A stretch of 64,000 nucleotides of DNA from Eubacteriaceae bacterium (GTDB lineage: Bacteria; Bacillota; Clostridia; Lachnospirales; Lachnospiraceae). Shown here piece by piece: positions 1 through 10,677 of this stretch; the stretch's first letter is position 1, and every line of letters begins with the position of its first letter. The translations under genes were made by a program, and so were the position numbers. The notes under the pieces were generated by a model. The model saw nothing but the letters and a program-made list of their open reading frames with translations, was not told the origin of the DNA and made no database searches. The stretch covers positions 37,928 through 101,927 of the forward strand of contig CAJTCR010000013.1 in assembly GCA_910574915.1 (NCBI GenBank), in the 5' to 3' direction.

Positions 1-399
1 CATATAAACCTGTTTGTTTTCATCGATATGATGGCTACTGTGATAGTCTCTATATGCCTGAATCAGTTCCGCTAATTTTTTTGCACTTAGCTTATCTGTC
101 TGCCTTCTGTAATTACACAGTCCCTCATACCATTCAACCTGAAACGTATTATCCAACTGCACATAACTGTCTTTATCAATAACCGATTCTACTGGCTCAT
201 CACAATAAACTACTTTATTGCATTTCATTGCAGCCTTATATTCTTTACCTGCAAGCGAATCAATCTGCGCGATTTCAACTGTTCCAAGATCCTCATGAAT
301 ACCAATCACCAGATAAGGATGATTCACAGAAGATGTTAAGCCAGAATTGTTAAACCTGATTTTAGCAGAAATCACCTGACCTATTTCTAAGCCAATCAT
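1..399 (-). CDS. Partial putative toxin of a Panacea-type toxin-antitoxin pair (MazF/PemK-like?)
   Basis: I translated this by hand from the minus strand: an open frame starts at the ATG at 399-397 (MIGLEIGQVISAKIRF) and runs without a stop off the left edge, giving about 133 residues. Its start overlaps the stop of the upstream Panacea gene (shared ATGA at 396-399), so the two are translationally coupled. The N-terminal half (G-Q-V-I-S-A-K, then HPYLVIGI) resembles the small beta-barrel start of MazF/PemK-like proteins. Panacea antitoxins are known to pair with many toxin folds, so the toxin role is inferred mainly from position. The C-terminus is missing and no catalytic residue can be assigned. 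It could also be another small SH3-like protein. Confidence 0.6.
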   Translation of the reverse strand, partial: MIGLEIGQVISAKIRFNNSGLTSSVNHPYLVIGIHEDLGTVEIAQIDSLAGKEYKAAMKCNKVVYCDEPVESVIDKDSYVQLDNTFQVEWYEGLCNYRRQTDKLSAKKLAELIQAYRDYHSSHHIDENKQVYM

Positions 400-893
400 C
401 CTTTCATCCTTTCCAAAACCTTTATCATATCTGCGTACTGTTTTTTATACTCCTCTTTTCGTGACATAGAATCCATTTGTTGTTCTTCTTTTCGATAATG
501 GCTGTGCTTTTCCATCCATTCTGAATCCTCGTGCGACAATTCTATTAATTCATCCAAAGAAGCATTCTGAAACGCATTGAAAATACTGGTCAAAAAGACC
601 TTTTCTTCTTCTGATATGGAAATATCCTGATTTCTTTGCTCCCAAAGAATAGAATAGTTTTCCTGCACTTGTGGCGCAACCGCTCCGTTATCATATGCAT
701 AAAAAATACAGTCCATCAGAGGAACCCCGTATTTGGCAATATAGATATTTTGTGCCAAGTGCATATATTTGTTCAGACGTGCGTTGCCTTCATAAAATGT
801 CCTGCCATTTTGTGTTCTCAATTCTTTATTAAAAATTTTCCTGCTGTCATCTAAATTTAGTAAAAACTTTGCAGCATCCATTCCTTTTATCAT
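396..893 (-). CDS. Panacea (DUF4065/SocA-like) domain antitoxin
   Basis: This is a 165-residue protein. I chose the start at MIKGMDAAKFLL because an AAGGAGG site lies 7 nt upstream and a good promoter lies just beyond it; the longer open frame would begin upstream of that promoter. The order of motifs fits the Panacea family: an N-terminal helix, KYMHLAQNIYIAKYGVPLMD, then YDNGAVAPQV, and near residue 130 the ELSHEDSEWMEKH segment that matches the family's 'LSH.e.pW' signature. Panacea domains neutralise diverse toxins encoded beside them. The next gene on the same strand overlaps by 4 nt, the classic arrangement. The antitoxin role is inferred from family and context. Confidence 0.75.
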   Translation of the reverse strand: MIKGMDAAKFLLNLDDSRKIFNKELRTQNGRTFYEGNARLNKYMHLAQNIYIAKYGVPLMDCIFYAYDNGAVAPQVQENYSILWEQRNQDISISEEEKVFLTSIFNAFQNASLDELIELSHEDSEWMEKHSHYRKEEQQMDSMSRKEEYKKQYADMIKVLERMKG

Positions 894-935
894 ATGCACA
901 TCCTCCTTGTAACTCCTATTTCCAGTATCAATATT

Positions 936-964
936 ATTATACTCTGAAATTTTCATTGAAGCAA
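936..964 (-). promoter_or_regulatory. Promoter of the Panacea toxin-antitoxin pair
   Basis: On the minus strand there is TTGCTT, a 17-bp spacer, then TATAAT. The start point would fall near 930, leaving a short leader before the AAGGAGG site. An AGTAT/ATACT inverted repeat (about 923-943) overlaps the -10 and could be an autoregulatory operator. Confidence 0.55.
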
Positions 965-1166
965 TCCATAATTTAAGGACAAAATCCCCAAATTCACGGA
1001 CAGATCTCCCATTTAGCCTTTCCATGTGTTATGATTCTTTTGCTTTCCCAAAGTATGTCTGAGGATTGCAGGCTTTTCGCGATTTCTTGGGCATACTTTA
1101 CATCAAACAGCTTTGCCTGCAACCGCCGCACAGAATGCGGATACAGGCATCGGAAAGGAGAAACAA

Positions 1167-2969
1167 ATGAATACGTACCGTCCTTTTGCACGGATTGTGC
1201 ACGCCCATCTGTATGTTTTAAGGCTTGTCTTTAAAATCGACAAAAAACGGATTGCGCTGGAGTTTTTCGAGCGGCTTTTTTCCGTTTATGAATATCTGAT
1301 CTACGGAGCCATTTTTACGCAGCTTTTATTGCGCTTGGCAGAAAAAAATGTGTCATTTTCGAAAATACTGGTGCTGCTTTGGGCAGGTTTTCTGCCCCGT
1401 ATCGTTACGTATGTTTATCTGGAATATTATACAAATGTCGCGCGTCCGGTCTCCGATGTGCGTTTTCTGGAAGGTATGAACCGCCTGCTGTATGAAAAGG
1501 CGTGCCATGCCGACCTGACCTGTTTTGAAGACAGTGAGTTTTACAACCAGTATATGCTTGCCGTACGGGAAGCAAAGACGCGGGTGCCTAAGATGCTGCA
1601 CGATATTTTTCATATGGCAGTCACCTTCTCCGCTGCCCTGCTGGGATTTTATATGATCTGGAGGATGGACCGGTATGCGTTGATTTTTATTATCCTGCCG
1701 ATTCTTGGAAATTTTGTATTTAACGGTATGCTAAGCGGGCGTTTGTTCCGCCTGGAACGTGAAACGATTGTGTTTAAGCGGATTGCAGATTATGTGAACC
1801 GTACGATCCACCTTGCGGATTATGCTAAGGAAATCCGTTTAAGCAACGTCTTTTCGCTGTTAGGGCAAAAGTACGATACCTCCGTAAAGGAAGAGCAAAA
1901 AGCGGTCAGGCGCTATGCCCCGCTCAATATGCTTTTATTTTTCTGCTTTCAGTATTTTACATTTACGCTGCTGTTTAACGGATCGTTCCTTTATGCCGGA
2001 TACCATACGCTTGTTACCGGATCGATCGTATTTGCGGAGCTTGCCGTATTTCAAAATTTTATGTGTACGAATACCTGGAATTTTCTGTTCTGCGCAGAAG
2101 CCGCGGTAGAAAATATACAAAGCAGCTTTTTTATCGAACAAATCGAACGCTTTTTAAACTATGAGCCGAAAATACCAGAGGATGCAGACGGCATATTGCC
2201 GACGCTTCCGGTGCAGTCCATTGTATTTTCGCATGTATCGTTTGGATATCAAGAGGACTGCGCCGTGTTAAAGGATGTCTGTCTGGAATTAACCTCCGGC
2301 GAACATGCCGCGCTTGTCGGGTTTAACGGTTCCGGCAAGACCACGCTTGTCAAGCTGCTGCTGCGCCTGTATGACCCTGACGAGGGCGTGATTTTGCTAA
2401 ACGGCATTGATATCCGCAAATACAACCTGCGCGCTTACCGCAGTTTGTTTACAGCCGCCTTCCAGGATGGAAAGATCTTTGCGGATACAGTGGCGGAAAA
2501 TATTTTAATGGGCGTCCACCAGACGCCGCGGCAGGATACACAAACCGTATGGCAGGCATTGGCGCTTGCAGGGATGGAAGCAGAAGTCCGCGCCTGGGAG
2601 CAGCAGGAACAGACGCTTTTAACAAAAGAGTTTTCCCGGGAAGGAAAGGTGCTCTCCGGCGGGCAGAGCCAAAAGATCCTTGCGGCGCGCGCGTTTGCAA
2701 AGGACTGTCCGATTGCCGTGTTCGACGAGCCAAGCAGCGCGCTTGACCCGATTGCAGAATACGATTTGTTTTCCAATATTTTGCGCTACAGTAAAAATCG
2801 GATGCTGTTTTTTATCTCGCACCGGCTGTCCTCCGTGCAGAATGCGGACGTTGTGTTTTTTCTGGAAAACGGAAGGATTAAAGAACGCGGAAGCCACAAA
2901 CAGCTTATGGCACAAAACGGCAAATACGCGGCATTGTACCGGACGCAGGCAAAAAATTATCTGGCGTAA
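1167..2969 (+). CDS. ABC exporter half-transporter, subunit 1 (TM domain + ATPase)
   Basis: This 600-residue protein has an N-terminal six-helix exporter domain (about residues 1-340) and a C-terminal nucleotide-binding domain. The latter has Walker A GFNGSGKTT near 385, signature LSGGQ near 496, Walker B ending in DEP near 519, and H-loop ISHRLSS. All ATPase motifs are intact. I chose ATG 1167, which follows an AAAGGAG site by 6 nt, over an upstream in-frame start with no site. The next gene follows 19 nt later and encodes the partner subunit, so the pair very likely forms a heterodimeric exporter. The substrate is unknown: there is no peptidase domain and no precursor peptide is visible nearby, so multidrug, lipid or peptide export are all possible. 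Confidence 0.9.
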   Translation: MNTYRPFARIVHAHLYVLRLVFKIDKKRIALEFFERLFSVYEYLIYGAIFTQLLLRLAEKNVSFSKILVLLWAGFLPRIVTYVYLEYYTNVARPVSDVRFLEGMNRLLYEKACHADLTCFEDSEFYNQYMLAVREAKTRVPKMLHDIFHMAVTFSAALLGFYMIWRMDRYALIFIILPILGNFVFNGMLSGRLFRLERETIVFKRIADYVNRTIHLADYAKEIRLSNVFSLLGQKYDTSVKEEQKAVRRYAPLNMLLFFCFQYFTFTLLFNGSFLYAGYHTLVTGSIVFAELAVFQNFMCTNTWNFLFCAEAAVENIQSSFFIEQIERFLNYEPKIPEDADGILPTLPVQSIVFSHVSFGYQEDCAVLKDVCLELTSGEHAALVGFNGSGKTTLVKLLLRLYDPDEGVILLNGIDIRKYNLRAYRSLFTAAFQDGKIFADTVAENILMGVHQTPRQDTQTVWQALALAGMEAEVRAWEQQEQTLLTKEFSREGKVLSGGQSQKILAARAFAKDCPIAVFDEPSSALDPIAEYDLFSNILRYSKNRMLFFISHRLSSVQNADVVFFLENGRIKERGSHKQLMAQNGKYAALYRTQAKNYLA

Positions 2970-2988
2970 AGAACGGGAGGTGCAACTT

Positions 2989-4830
2989 ATGTCAAATAAC
3001 CAGACAAAAAACACGGCGCACGAAAAGGAACCGAAGCTGACCATAAAAGAAATCCTGCAAGAACATTGGTTTTTAACCAGGCTCTGTTTTGCGGCTGCGC
3101 CGGGAGGAATGGCGTTTCATATTTTTGAAAGCGTCAAGCTGCGTATATCGATCTTTTTTGAATTTATCTGGATCGTCAATTATGCGCTTGGAATTGCAGA
3201 ACGAGGCGGTTCCTGGAAGCAGTTTTGCTGGTGCATGGTACTTTTTATGGCTGCCGTGTTTGTATCAACCGTATCTTTTGCTTATTATAAGCAGTCTTTG
3301 CTGCCAAGGGTCACGCCTGTTCTGCACCAGGCGTTTCGGATGCATATTTATGAGCGGACAAAAAACTTAGACCTAGCCTGCTACGACGATACGGAGTTTT
3401 ACCAAAAGTTTATTCTGGCAACGGAAGAATCGGATGCCTGCATCGACCGCTATCTGGAAACGATAGAGACTTATAGTTCCGCGGTTACGGAGTTTATGCT
3501 TGCCCTTGGATTCTGCCTGACGGTGAATCCGCTGATTCTGCTCGTAACGACAGGCAGCTTTTTGGCGTCGTTTTGGATCGCTGGACGGGAAAACAGGCTG
3601 CTGGTCGCTTCCCGCATGGAACGGCTGCCTTATGAGCAAAAGAGGGAATATCAAAACCGGGTCTTTTACCTGTCTGATTATGCCAAAGACCTGCGCCTGT
3701 ATCCAGGAATGCAGGAAAAATGCCAGCAGGATTTTAACCAGTCGCAGAAGGAAATCAGACGCATTCACCGCACATACGGCAAAAAGCTGTTTATTTGCCG
3801 CAGTATCCGCCAAGCTGTGGGATCTGTCTATCTGCAACGGGTGCTTGCCTGGTCTTTGCTGCTGTATCAGGTATTAGTGCTTCGCACGCTCTCTTATACC
3901 GCAATGCTGAGCAGCTTAAAGGCGGCGGACTACGTATATGAAAGCGCAGGCAGCATGATTACGGGCTTTCAAACAGCGGCAGAAAACGCAGCTTATGTAA
4001 AGAGGATTCAAAGCCTGACAGACATGGCGCCTTTGGTCGTTTCCGAAAAAAATCTGCCGGCAAGCGATCATCCCGCGTCGTTTGATCTTCAAAATGTGAC
4101 GTTTTCTTATCAGCCTGGACAGCCGGTATTAAAAAACATCAGCCTGCATATCGGCGCAAAGCAAAAAATCGCGCTCGTAGGCTACAACGGCTCCGGCAAG
4201 ACAACGCTCGTAAAGCTGCTGCTGCGCCTGTACGATCCTGACAGCGGAAGCATCTGCTGCAACGGTACGGATATCCGGGATTTTGCTGTAAAAGGCTACC
4301 GCCATTCTATCGGCTCGGTTTTTCAGGATTTTAAAATCTACGCCGCGTCGCTAAAGGAAAATGTACTGCTGGATATCAGCAGTCATACAAAAAAAGAAAG
4401 CTATGATGTGGAAAAGGCATTGTACGACGCGCATTTTACGTTGCAGGACAACCGCCTCGTCTACCAGATCGAAACCCCTCTGACGACGGAGTTTGAAAAA
4501 GACGGCGTCAGCTTGTCCGGCGGCGAGATGCAGAAAGTCGCGATCGCGCGCACGCTCTACCGCAGGCAGAACCTGATTATTATGGATGAGCCAAGCAGTG
4601 CGCTAGACCCGCTTGCCGAATATGAGTTAAACCAGGAATTAAATGAGATCGCACAGGATCAAACCGTCGTATTTATCTCGCACCGTCTGTCCACAACGCG
4701 CGATGCGGACTGTATCTATATGATGGAGCAGGGACAGATTATCGAAGCGGGCACGCACGAAGAGCTGCTTGCAGCGGACGGAAAATACGCCGGGATGTGG
4801 AAGGTACAGGCGGGCTTATATACAGATTAA
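2989..4830 (+). CDS. ABC exporter half-transporter, subunit 2 (TM domain + ATPase)
   Basis: This 613-residue protein is the partner of the preceding gene and shares its architecture: a cytosolic N-terminal tail, a membrane domain to about residue 350, and an ATPase with Walker A GYNGSGKTT near 397, signature LSGGE near 508, Walker B IIMDEP and ISHRLSTT. The start is ATG 2989, preceded by GGGAGG. A longer open frame overlapping subunit 1 exists but has no start signal. The shared KLLLRLYDPD stretch and similar length suggest the subunits arose by duplication. A terminator follows directly, closing the two-gene operon. Substrate unknown. Confidence 0.9.
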   Translation: MSNNQTKNTAHEKEPKLTIKEILQEHWFLTRLCFAAAPGGMAFHIFESVKLRISIFFEFIWIVNYALGIAERGGSWKQFCWCMVLFMAAVFVSTVSFAYYKQSLLPRVTPVLHQAFRMHIYERTKNLDLACYDDTEFYQKFILATEESDACIDRYLETIETYSSAVTEFMLALGFCLTVNPLILLVTTGSFLASFWIAGRENRLLVASRMERLPYEQKREYQNRVFYLSDYAKDLRLYPGMQEKCQQDFNQSQKEIRRIHRTYGKKLFICRSIRQAVGSVYLQRVLAWSLLLYQVLVLRTLSYTAMLSSLKAADYVYESAGSMITGFQTAAENAAYVKRIQSLTDMAPLVVSEKNLPASDHPASFDLQNVTFSYQPGQPVLKNISLHIGAKQKIALVGYNGSGKTTLVKLLLRLYDPDSGSICCNGTDIRDFAVKGYRHSIGSVFQDFKIYAASLKENVLLDISSHTKKESYDVEKALYDAHFTLQDNRLVYQIETPLTTEFEKDGVSLSGGEMQKVAIARTLYRRQNLIIMDEPSSALDPLAEYELNQELNEIAQDQTVVFISHRLSTTRDADCIYMMEQGQIIEAGTHEELLAADGKYAGMWKVQAGLYTD

Positions 4831-4841
4831 ATTCAGACAAT

Positions 4842-4880
4842 AAAAAAGGAGTGTCCTGTGAAAATGGCACTCCCTTTTCC
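4842..4880. terminator. Bidirectional terminator between the exporter and the chemotaxis receptor
   Basis: The inverted repeat AAAAGGAGTG / CACTCCCTTTT lies between convergent genes. It carries T-rich ends in both directions and could stop transcription from both sides. Confidence 0.7.
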
Positions 4881-4897
4881 TATTGCCGCCTATGCGG

Positions 4898-6580
4898 TTA
4901 CTGCCTGCGCAGGCGGAACTTATGTACCGAAACCTTCAGCTCTTCTGCCTGCTGATTCAGCTCTTTTGCCGACTGCGCCGACTGCTGCGCTGTGGAAGCA
5001 TTGGACTGCACGACTTCTGAGATCTGTTCCATCCCCTGTGTCAACTGTTTCAGCGACTGCGACTGGTACTGTGCAGACTCTGCAATCCTGCCTACCAGCT
5101 CCGTTGATCTCTGGGCGCTTGAGACAACGGCAGTAATCGCATCGGTCGTCTCCGACGTCAGGGAAGAACCATACTGCACGAGCTTCATAGAGTTTTCGAT
5201 CAGCTCTGCAATATCCTGCGCGGAAACGGAACTCTTGTTGGCAAGATCCTGTACTTCATCTGCAACAATCGCAAAGCCTTTTCCGGCTTCTCCTGCGCGT
5301 GCCGCTTCTACGGCTGCATTTAACGCCAGGATATTTGTCTGGAAAGAAATATCCTCGATCGTCTTGATAATGCCGCCAATCTGGTTGGAAGCCTTGGAAA
5401 TATCGTTCATGGCGTCGGTCAGCGACGTCATCTTTTCGCTGCATAACTGTAGCTGCCGCGCAGCTTCCTCAGAAGAATGCTTCGCATCGTCAGCATCAGC
5501 AGAAGTGCGGTCTACCTGACCGGATATCTCCTGTATGCTGGCGGAAAGCTGCTGTACCGCAGATGCCTGGCGGACAGTGCCGTTGGACAGGCTCTCTGCC
5601 CCAGACGCCATATGTTCGGATTCCCTCGATACTCGTTCTGCGGTCATGCTGATCTGCGAGAGCGCATTGTTTAAAGAATCTACAATCTGGCGCATCGCTT
5701 TTTGGATCGGCAGAAATTCCCCGCGGTAGTCGTCCCCGATCGTTACGTCCATAGAGCCTTCTGCCATCTGCGCCAAAATATGGTCGATATCCTGGATGTA
5801 TTTTTTCAGCTCACATTTTGTCTCTTGAATCGAAGCGGCGAGCATCCCGATTTCAGAAGTGTTCGCCTCCAGCGAAAACTCTGCGGAAAGGTTGCCGTTT
5901 GAAATCTCTTTCATCTGGTCACGGACAGCAACGATTGGATGCAGCACCCGTTTATTCGTTACAAACATACTGATCAACTGCAATACCGCAATCAATAGCA
6001 ATGCAATCACCATGCATACCCTGATAAATTCAGCCTGAAAGTTCAGATCGTCCAGGCGTGCCTGTGTCCTTGTATCCAAAGCAGTTAAAAACTGTTCCTT
6101 TAAGGCGTTGATCTGATCGGTCGCACTGCTGTACTCCTCCCCATAGACATAGGCAACCGCACTCTCTTTATCCCCCGCTGTTACTTTGTTCATCGCTTCT
6201 TCTTCCAACGGTACCAGCTCGTTGGACAGCGCGAACATATCGTTGATCATGTCCTGCTCTTCGTCTGTAATGCCGATTTCCTGCAATGCAGCTACGCCAA
6301 TATCCCGGTTTTTTAACTCATTGACTTCCTTCCAGTAATTGTCATAATGTTCCTGTTCTCCGGTTGCCGCAAACGCGCGGACTTCATCTGTCAGATACGC
6401 TGATCCATTCATAAAACGGTTGGCATTATAAGTCAGGTCAAACCGTTCCTGATTTGCTGTATTCAAAAGCCCGCGGATATGGCTGTTGGAAAACAGTGCA
6501 ACCCCCATAAAAAGCAGAGTCAGAATCGAAATCCCGTTCAGGATCAGATTCAGCGTAGATTGATTCATGGATTTTTTCAT
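4898..6580 (-). CDS. Methyl-accepting chemotaxis protein
   Basis: This 560-residue receptor has a first membrane helix near residues 10-31 and an extracytoplasmic helical sensor of about 160 residues (four-helix-bundle type). A second membrane helix lies near 190-212, followed by a HAMP region and a long cytoplasmic signalling domain. The conserved hairpin tip, with [18 protein letters not shown], lies around residues 414-435. The start ATG 6580 (MKKSMNQ) follows GAAGGAG, so I rejected a longer frame beginning 36 nt upstream. The sensed ligand cannot be told from sequence. No che or flagellar genes are in the window, so it is an orphan receptor here. Confidence 0.93.
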   Translation of the reverse strand: MKKSMNQSTLNLILNGISILTLLFMGVALFSNSHIRGLLNTANQERFDLTYNANRFMNGSAYLTDEVRAFAATGEQEHYDNYWKEVNELKNRDIGVAALQEIGITDEEQDMINDMFALSNELVPLEEEAMNKVTAGDKESAVAYVYGEEYSSATDQINALKEQFLTALDTRTQARLDDLNFQAEFIRVCMVIALLLIAVLQLISMFVTNKRVLHPIVAVRDQMKEISNGNLSAEFSLEANTSEIGMLAASIQETKCELKKYIQDIDHILAQMAEGSMDVTIGDDYRGEFLPIQKAMRQIVDSLNNALSQISMTAERVSRESEHMASGAESLSNGTVRQASAVQQLSASIQEISGQVDRTSADADDAKHSSEEAARQLQLCSEKMTSLTDAMNDISKASNQIGGIIKTIEDISFQTNILALNAAVEAARAGEAGKGFAIVADEVQDLANKSSVSAQDIAELIENSMKLVQYGSSLTSETTDAITAVVSSAQRSTELVGRIAESAQYQSQSLKQLTQGMEQISEVVQSNASTAQQSAQSAKELNQQAEELKVSVHKFRLRRQ

Positions 6581-6693
6581 AGTAAATGCTCCTTCCGGTG
6601 TTACTGTCTTTCTCAAAATACTGCCGAGAAAAGGTCTTGACCTATAGTTTACAGGAAAAGGACAAAAAAAGCAAATTTTTTATTACCGTAAAT

Positions 6694-6743
6694 AAAGGAG
6701 CGCCGTAAATGCAGATCCGGCACTTACGGCACTCCTTTTTGCT
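6694..6743 (-). terminator. Terminator after the arabinofuranosidase gene
   Basis: A long hairpin with arms GGAG(C/T)GCCGTAA and TTACGGC(A/G)CTCC is followed on the minus strand by a T-rich stretch. Confidence 0.75.
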
Positions 6744-6772
6744 TTTATCAGATGGTCAAATCACGTCTGATT

Positions 6773-8305
<1,533 letters not shown>

Positions 8306-8332
8306 TTAGTAAAAAAAATGTTGATTGTGCTT

Positions 8333-8361
8333 ATCATACGCAATATAGCACAAAAAAGCAA
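8333..8361 (-). promoter_or_regulatory. Promoter of the GH51 gene
   Basis: On the minus strand: TTGCTT, 17-bp spacer, TATGAT. The A/T-rich region upstream could act as an UP element. No clear catabolite-repression palindrome was recognised. Confidence 0.5.
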
Positions 8362-8434
8362 CTGGTTTTTTAGAAAAAGCTAAAATATTTTTATTATTTT
8401 ACAAAAGTACAAAATATTATCAATAACCTTTCAG

Positions 8435-10018
8435 TTATACAATGACCTCAATAATCTGTTTGCCATCCAGCAATATTTCCCGTATACCCGTTTTTTTATG
8501 TTGATTAAAATCAAAGCTCAGCAAATATCCCACATCTGTATGATAATCATCAAGATATTCCAATAACTGCTGCTCTCCTCTCTTATGATACTCTTTCCCC
8601 CGCCAGATCTTAAGTTCAATAATGTGGCGCACGCCGCGGTAATCAACGATAATATCTGTCCGTCTCTGATCTCTGGTCTGTGCCTCGATATAATAATTTC
8701 CGCTGCCATTAATAATCGGTTTTAAATAAAGCAAAAAGAGCTTTCGTCCATAGGCTTCTACAAATGCCTCATCCTTTGTATCGTAAATTTCTGTGAAATG
8801 CTCATAAAATTTTTGCATTACAAGCTTCATCTGCAACGCACCATTGACAATATACTGGCTGCGTTCCACTGCACCAGCCTGATACAGCGCATTTTCCACT
8901 GCCATTTCAGACAAAAACAAGTCATATAATTTCGTTTCAAAAATACGGTTCGCTATCACTGCACTTCCGTTGCCGTCTTTTAAAAATCCAAACGTAGTAC
9001 CAAGCTGGATCAAATGGTTTTCATATTCATATGGGAAACTGCTTCCGCAAAAAAGAATGTCTTGCAACATTTGTTTCAGCTTCGGATAATCGGTTATTTT
9101 TTTTACCAGATCATCAAACAGTGGATTTGGTTCTCTGCGAAGGAGCTGTTCTGCGGCGGCGATGCCTTCCTGCGTCCAGACATCGGATCGATCTGTAAAT
9201 GTTCCGGCGGCGGGCAGACGTTCGTCAGCAATCTGGCAGATTTTAGAAACAAGATATGGATAACCGCCTGTATAATCATAAATCAGTCTGCTGATAAAGG
9301 CTGTATCCATTCCGGTCGCATGGTCTTTTTCATAGTCACACAGCATTGCCCGAATTTCCTCCTGCCGCAGGCTTAAGTCTACCATAAAATCCGCGGCTAT
9401 ATTCCAGGGACTGTTATATTTCGTCTCTTCATTTGGGTGCAGCTTTAGCTTTAAGTTTTTGATATCATATACTCCGGCAAGAATAACAGACTGGAAGGTA
9501 TCGTCTTTTTTTTGCATTTTTGCCAGATATTTTGCCCGCAGCAGCCCTAAAAATGACAAAAAAACCTGATTGTCTGAACTTTTGTCCACTTCGTCAATCA
9601 TCAGTATAATTTCTTTTTCAGAATGCATACACATGCTCGTAATCCGCTCACTAAGGTCATCCAGCGGAAATTGTTCACTGATTGGCTGGTTTAAATCATC
9701 GAGAAGTATCTGGCTTGCCTTCTGCTGACGAAGCAGACGGGAGATTTTACGCACAAGCCCAACCGCCAGCGTATAAAAAGATACAAACAGCTCATCCGAA
9801 GCTTCAAAGCTTAAATGGATCACCAAAAAACTGTCGGCAAGCTTTTGCTCCAGCAGATACAAAACCGTCGTTTTACCATATTGCCTGGCACGGTTGATCG
9901 TAAAATATTTTCCCTGTTGGATATACTGACAGATAATCGTATCCAGTTTGCCGCTGATATCAGCCATATAATCTCTCTCAGGAATACACAGCCCGGTAAT
10001 ATTAAATTTTTTAGACAT
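8435..10018 (-). CDS. AAA-ATPase-like protein with C-terminal PD-(D/E)XK nuclease-like domain
   Basis: This 527-residue protein belongs by pattern to the AAA-ATPase-like family that is amplified in gut Firmicutes and Bacteroidetes. The N-terminus has a P-loop variant RARQYGKTT near residue 47, and later LMIDEVDKSS provides a Walker B. The middle has winged-helix-like character (YDYTGGYPYLVSKICQ). The C-terminus contains RRTDIIVDYRGVRHIIELKIWRG, the D...E-x-K arrangement of PD-(D/E)XK nucleases. ATG 10018 follows GAGGA. It is a single gene. Its role is unknown; defence or genome maintenance are commonly suggested for the family, but nothing nearby supports either. Confidence 0.85.
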   Translation of the reverse strand: MSKKFNITGLCIPERDYMADISGKLDTIICQYIQQGKYFTINRARQYGKTTVLYLLEQKLADSFLVIHLSFEASDELFVSFYTLAVGLVRKISRLLRQQKASQILLDDLNQPISEQFPLDDLSERITSMCMHSEKEIILMIDEVDKSSDNQVFLSFLGLLRAKYLAKMQKKDDTFQSVILAGVYDIKNLKLKLHPNEETKYNSPWNIAADFMVDLSLRQEEIRAMLCDYEKDHATGMDTAFISRLIYDYTGGYPYLVSKICQIADERLPAAGTFTDRSDVWTQEGIAAAEQLLRREPNPLFDDLVKKITDYPKLKQMLQDILFCGSSFPYEYENHLIQLGTTFGFLKDGNGSAVIANRIFETKLYDLFLSEMAVENALYQAGAVERSQYIVNGALQMKLVMQKFYEHFTEIYDTKDEAFVEAYGRKLFLLYLKPIINGSGNYYIEAQTRDQRRTDIIVDYRGVRHIIELKIWRGKEYHKRGEQQLLEYLDDYHTDVGYLLSFDFNQHKKTGIREILLDGKQIIEVIV

Positions 10019-10092
10019 CCATCATTCCTCACTTTCGTGCAGCATATTATGATTTTCTTCATTGTATGGGCTGACAGAACGAATGTCAATAG

Positions 10093-10258
10093 CTAGAGCG
10101 TGTTTGAAAAATGCTTTCTGCCAGATGTATTTCACAATTTGTGGGAGATTTGCGCCAAATGAAGGGCGCATAGCGGGCTATGTAACCTGAATTTGGCGAA
10201 AATATCACGCAAAGTGGGGAATGCAGATGGCAGGAATGATTTTTCAAACACGCTCTAG
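10093..10258. mobile_element. MITE-like element, short family, copy 1 (CTAGAGCGTG ends)
   Basis: This 166-bp non-coding element starts with CTAGAGCGTGTTTGAAAAAT and ends with its near-perfect reverse complement. Complementarity continues imperfectly for about 50 bp inward, so the whole unit can fold into a long hairpin. It carries no ORF. A second copy with the same ends lies at 11924-12016. It fills most of the gap between 10018 and 10325. Confidence 0.75.
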
Positions 10259-10268
10259 CACGCCAATC

Positions 10269-10304
10269 AAAAAAAGCCTCTTTGCAAAACAAAGAAGCTT
10301 TTTT
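10269..10304 (-). terminator. Terminator of the BFD-like gene
   Basis: Hairpin AAAAAGC..CTTTG / CAAAG..GCTTTTTT lies 20-60 bp past the stop of the small [2Fe-2S] gene, with a T run on the minus strand. Confidence 0.7.
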
Positions 10305-10325
10305 GAATCGCTGCCGTCAAGTCTC

Positions 10326-10505
10326 TTACTTACTGGTCAGCTCTGCAATGAGGTTTTCCACATCTTCAATGCAAGCACCGCAGACAGTGCCGACATTGTT
10401 TATCTCCTGTACGTCTTCGAGTGTTTTTGCGCCGTTGTTAACCGCTTCCTGGATCATGCCTTTTGTAATATCAAGGCAACTGCAAATTACTTCATCTGGA
10501 TTCAT
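10326..10505 (-). CDS. BFD-like [2Fe-2S]-binding small protein
   Basis: This 59-residue protein has a C-x-C motif near the N-terminus (EVICSCLDIT) and a C-x2-C motif near residue 43 (TVCGACIEDV). This is the four-cysteine pattern of the bacterioferritin-associated ferredoxin / NifU-middle (BFD-like) [2Fe-2S] fold. I placed the start at ATG 10505 (MNPDEV), 9 nt after GGAG; an in-frame TTG two codons upstream is possible. It stands alone, so its redox partner is unknown. Confidence 0.85.
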   Translation of the reverse strand: MNPDEVICSCLDITKGMIQEAVNNGAKTLEDVQEINNVGTVCGACIEDVENLIAELTSK

Positions 10506-10602
10506 AATCAAAATCTCCTTCCTAATTGTAACAGATTGTCCTTATCCAGTATGCGGCATATTAGAAAAAATATACAAATCGATGCAGAAAATTTGGAAAC
10601 TA

Positions 10603-10631
10603 TTGAATTTCCTGGCGGCACGAGATATAAT
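10603..10631 (+). promoter_or_regulatory. argJ promoter
   Basis: TTGAAT at 10603-10608, a 17-bp spacer and a perfect TATAAT at 10626-10631. The start point near 10638 leaves a 40-nt leader and rules out the long N-terminal extension of argJ at GTG 10648 as unlikely. Confidence 0.75.
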
Positions 10632-10677
10632 GAGCGCATAGAAACAGGTGCAAACAGAAAAGGAGGACACACAGAAT

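Noticed and set aside
994..1191. 65-codon minus-strand frame between the Panacea gene and the ABC exporter
   Set aside because: No ribosome binding site, no recognisable motif, and it overlaps the exporter start region; composition alone does not support a gene.
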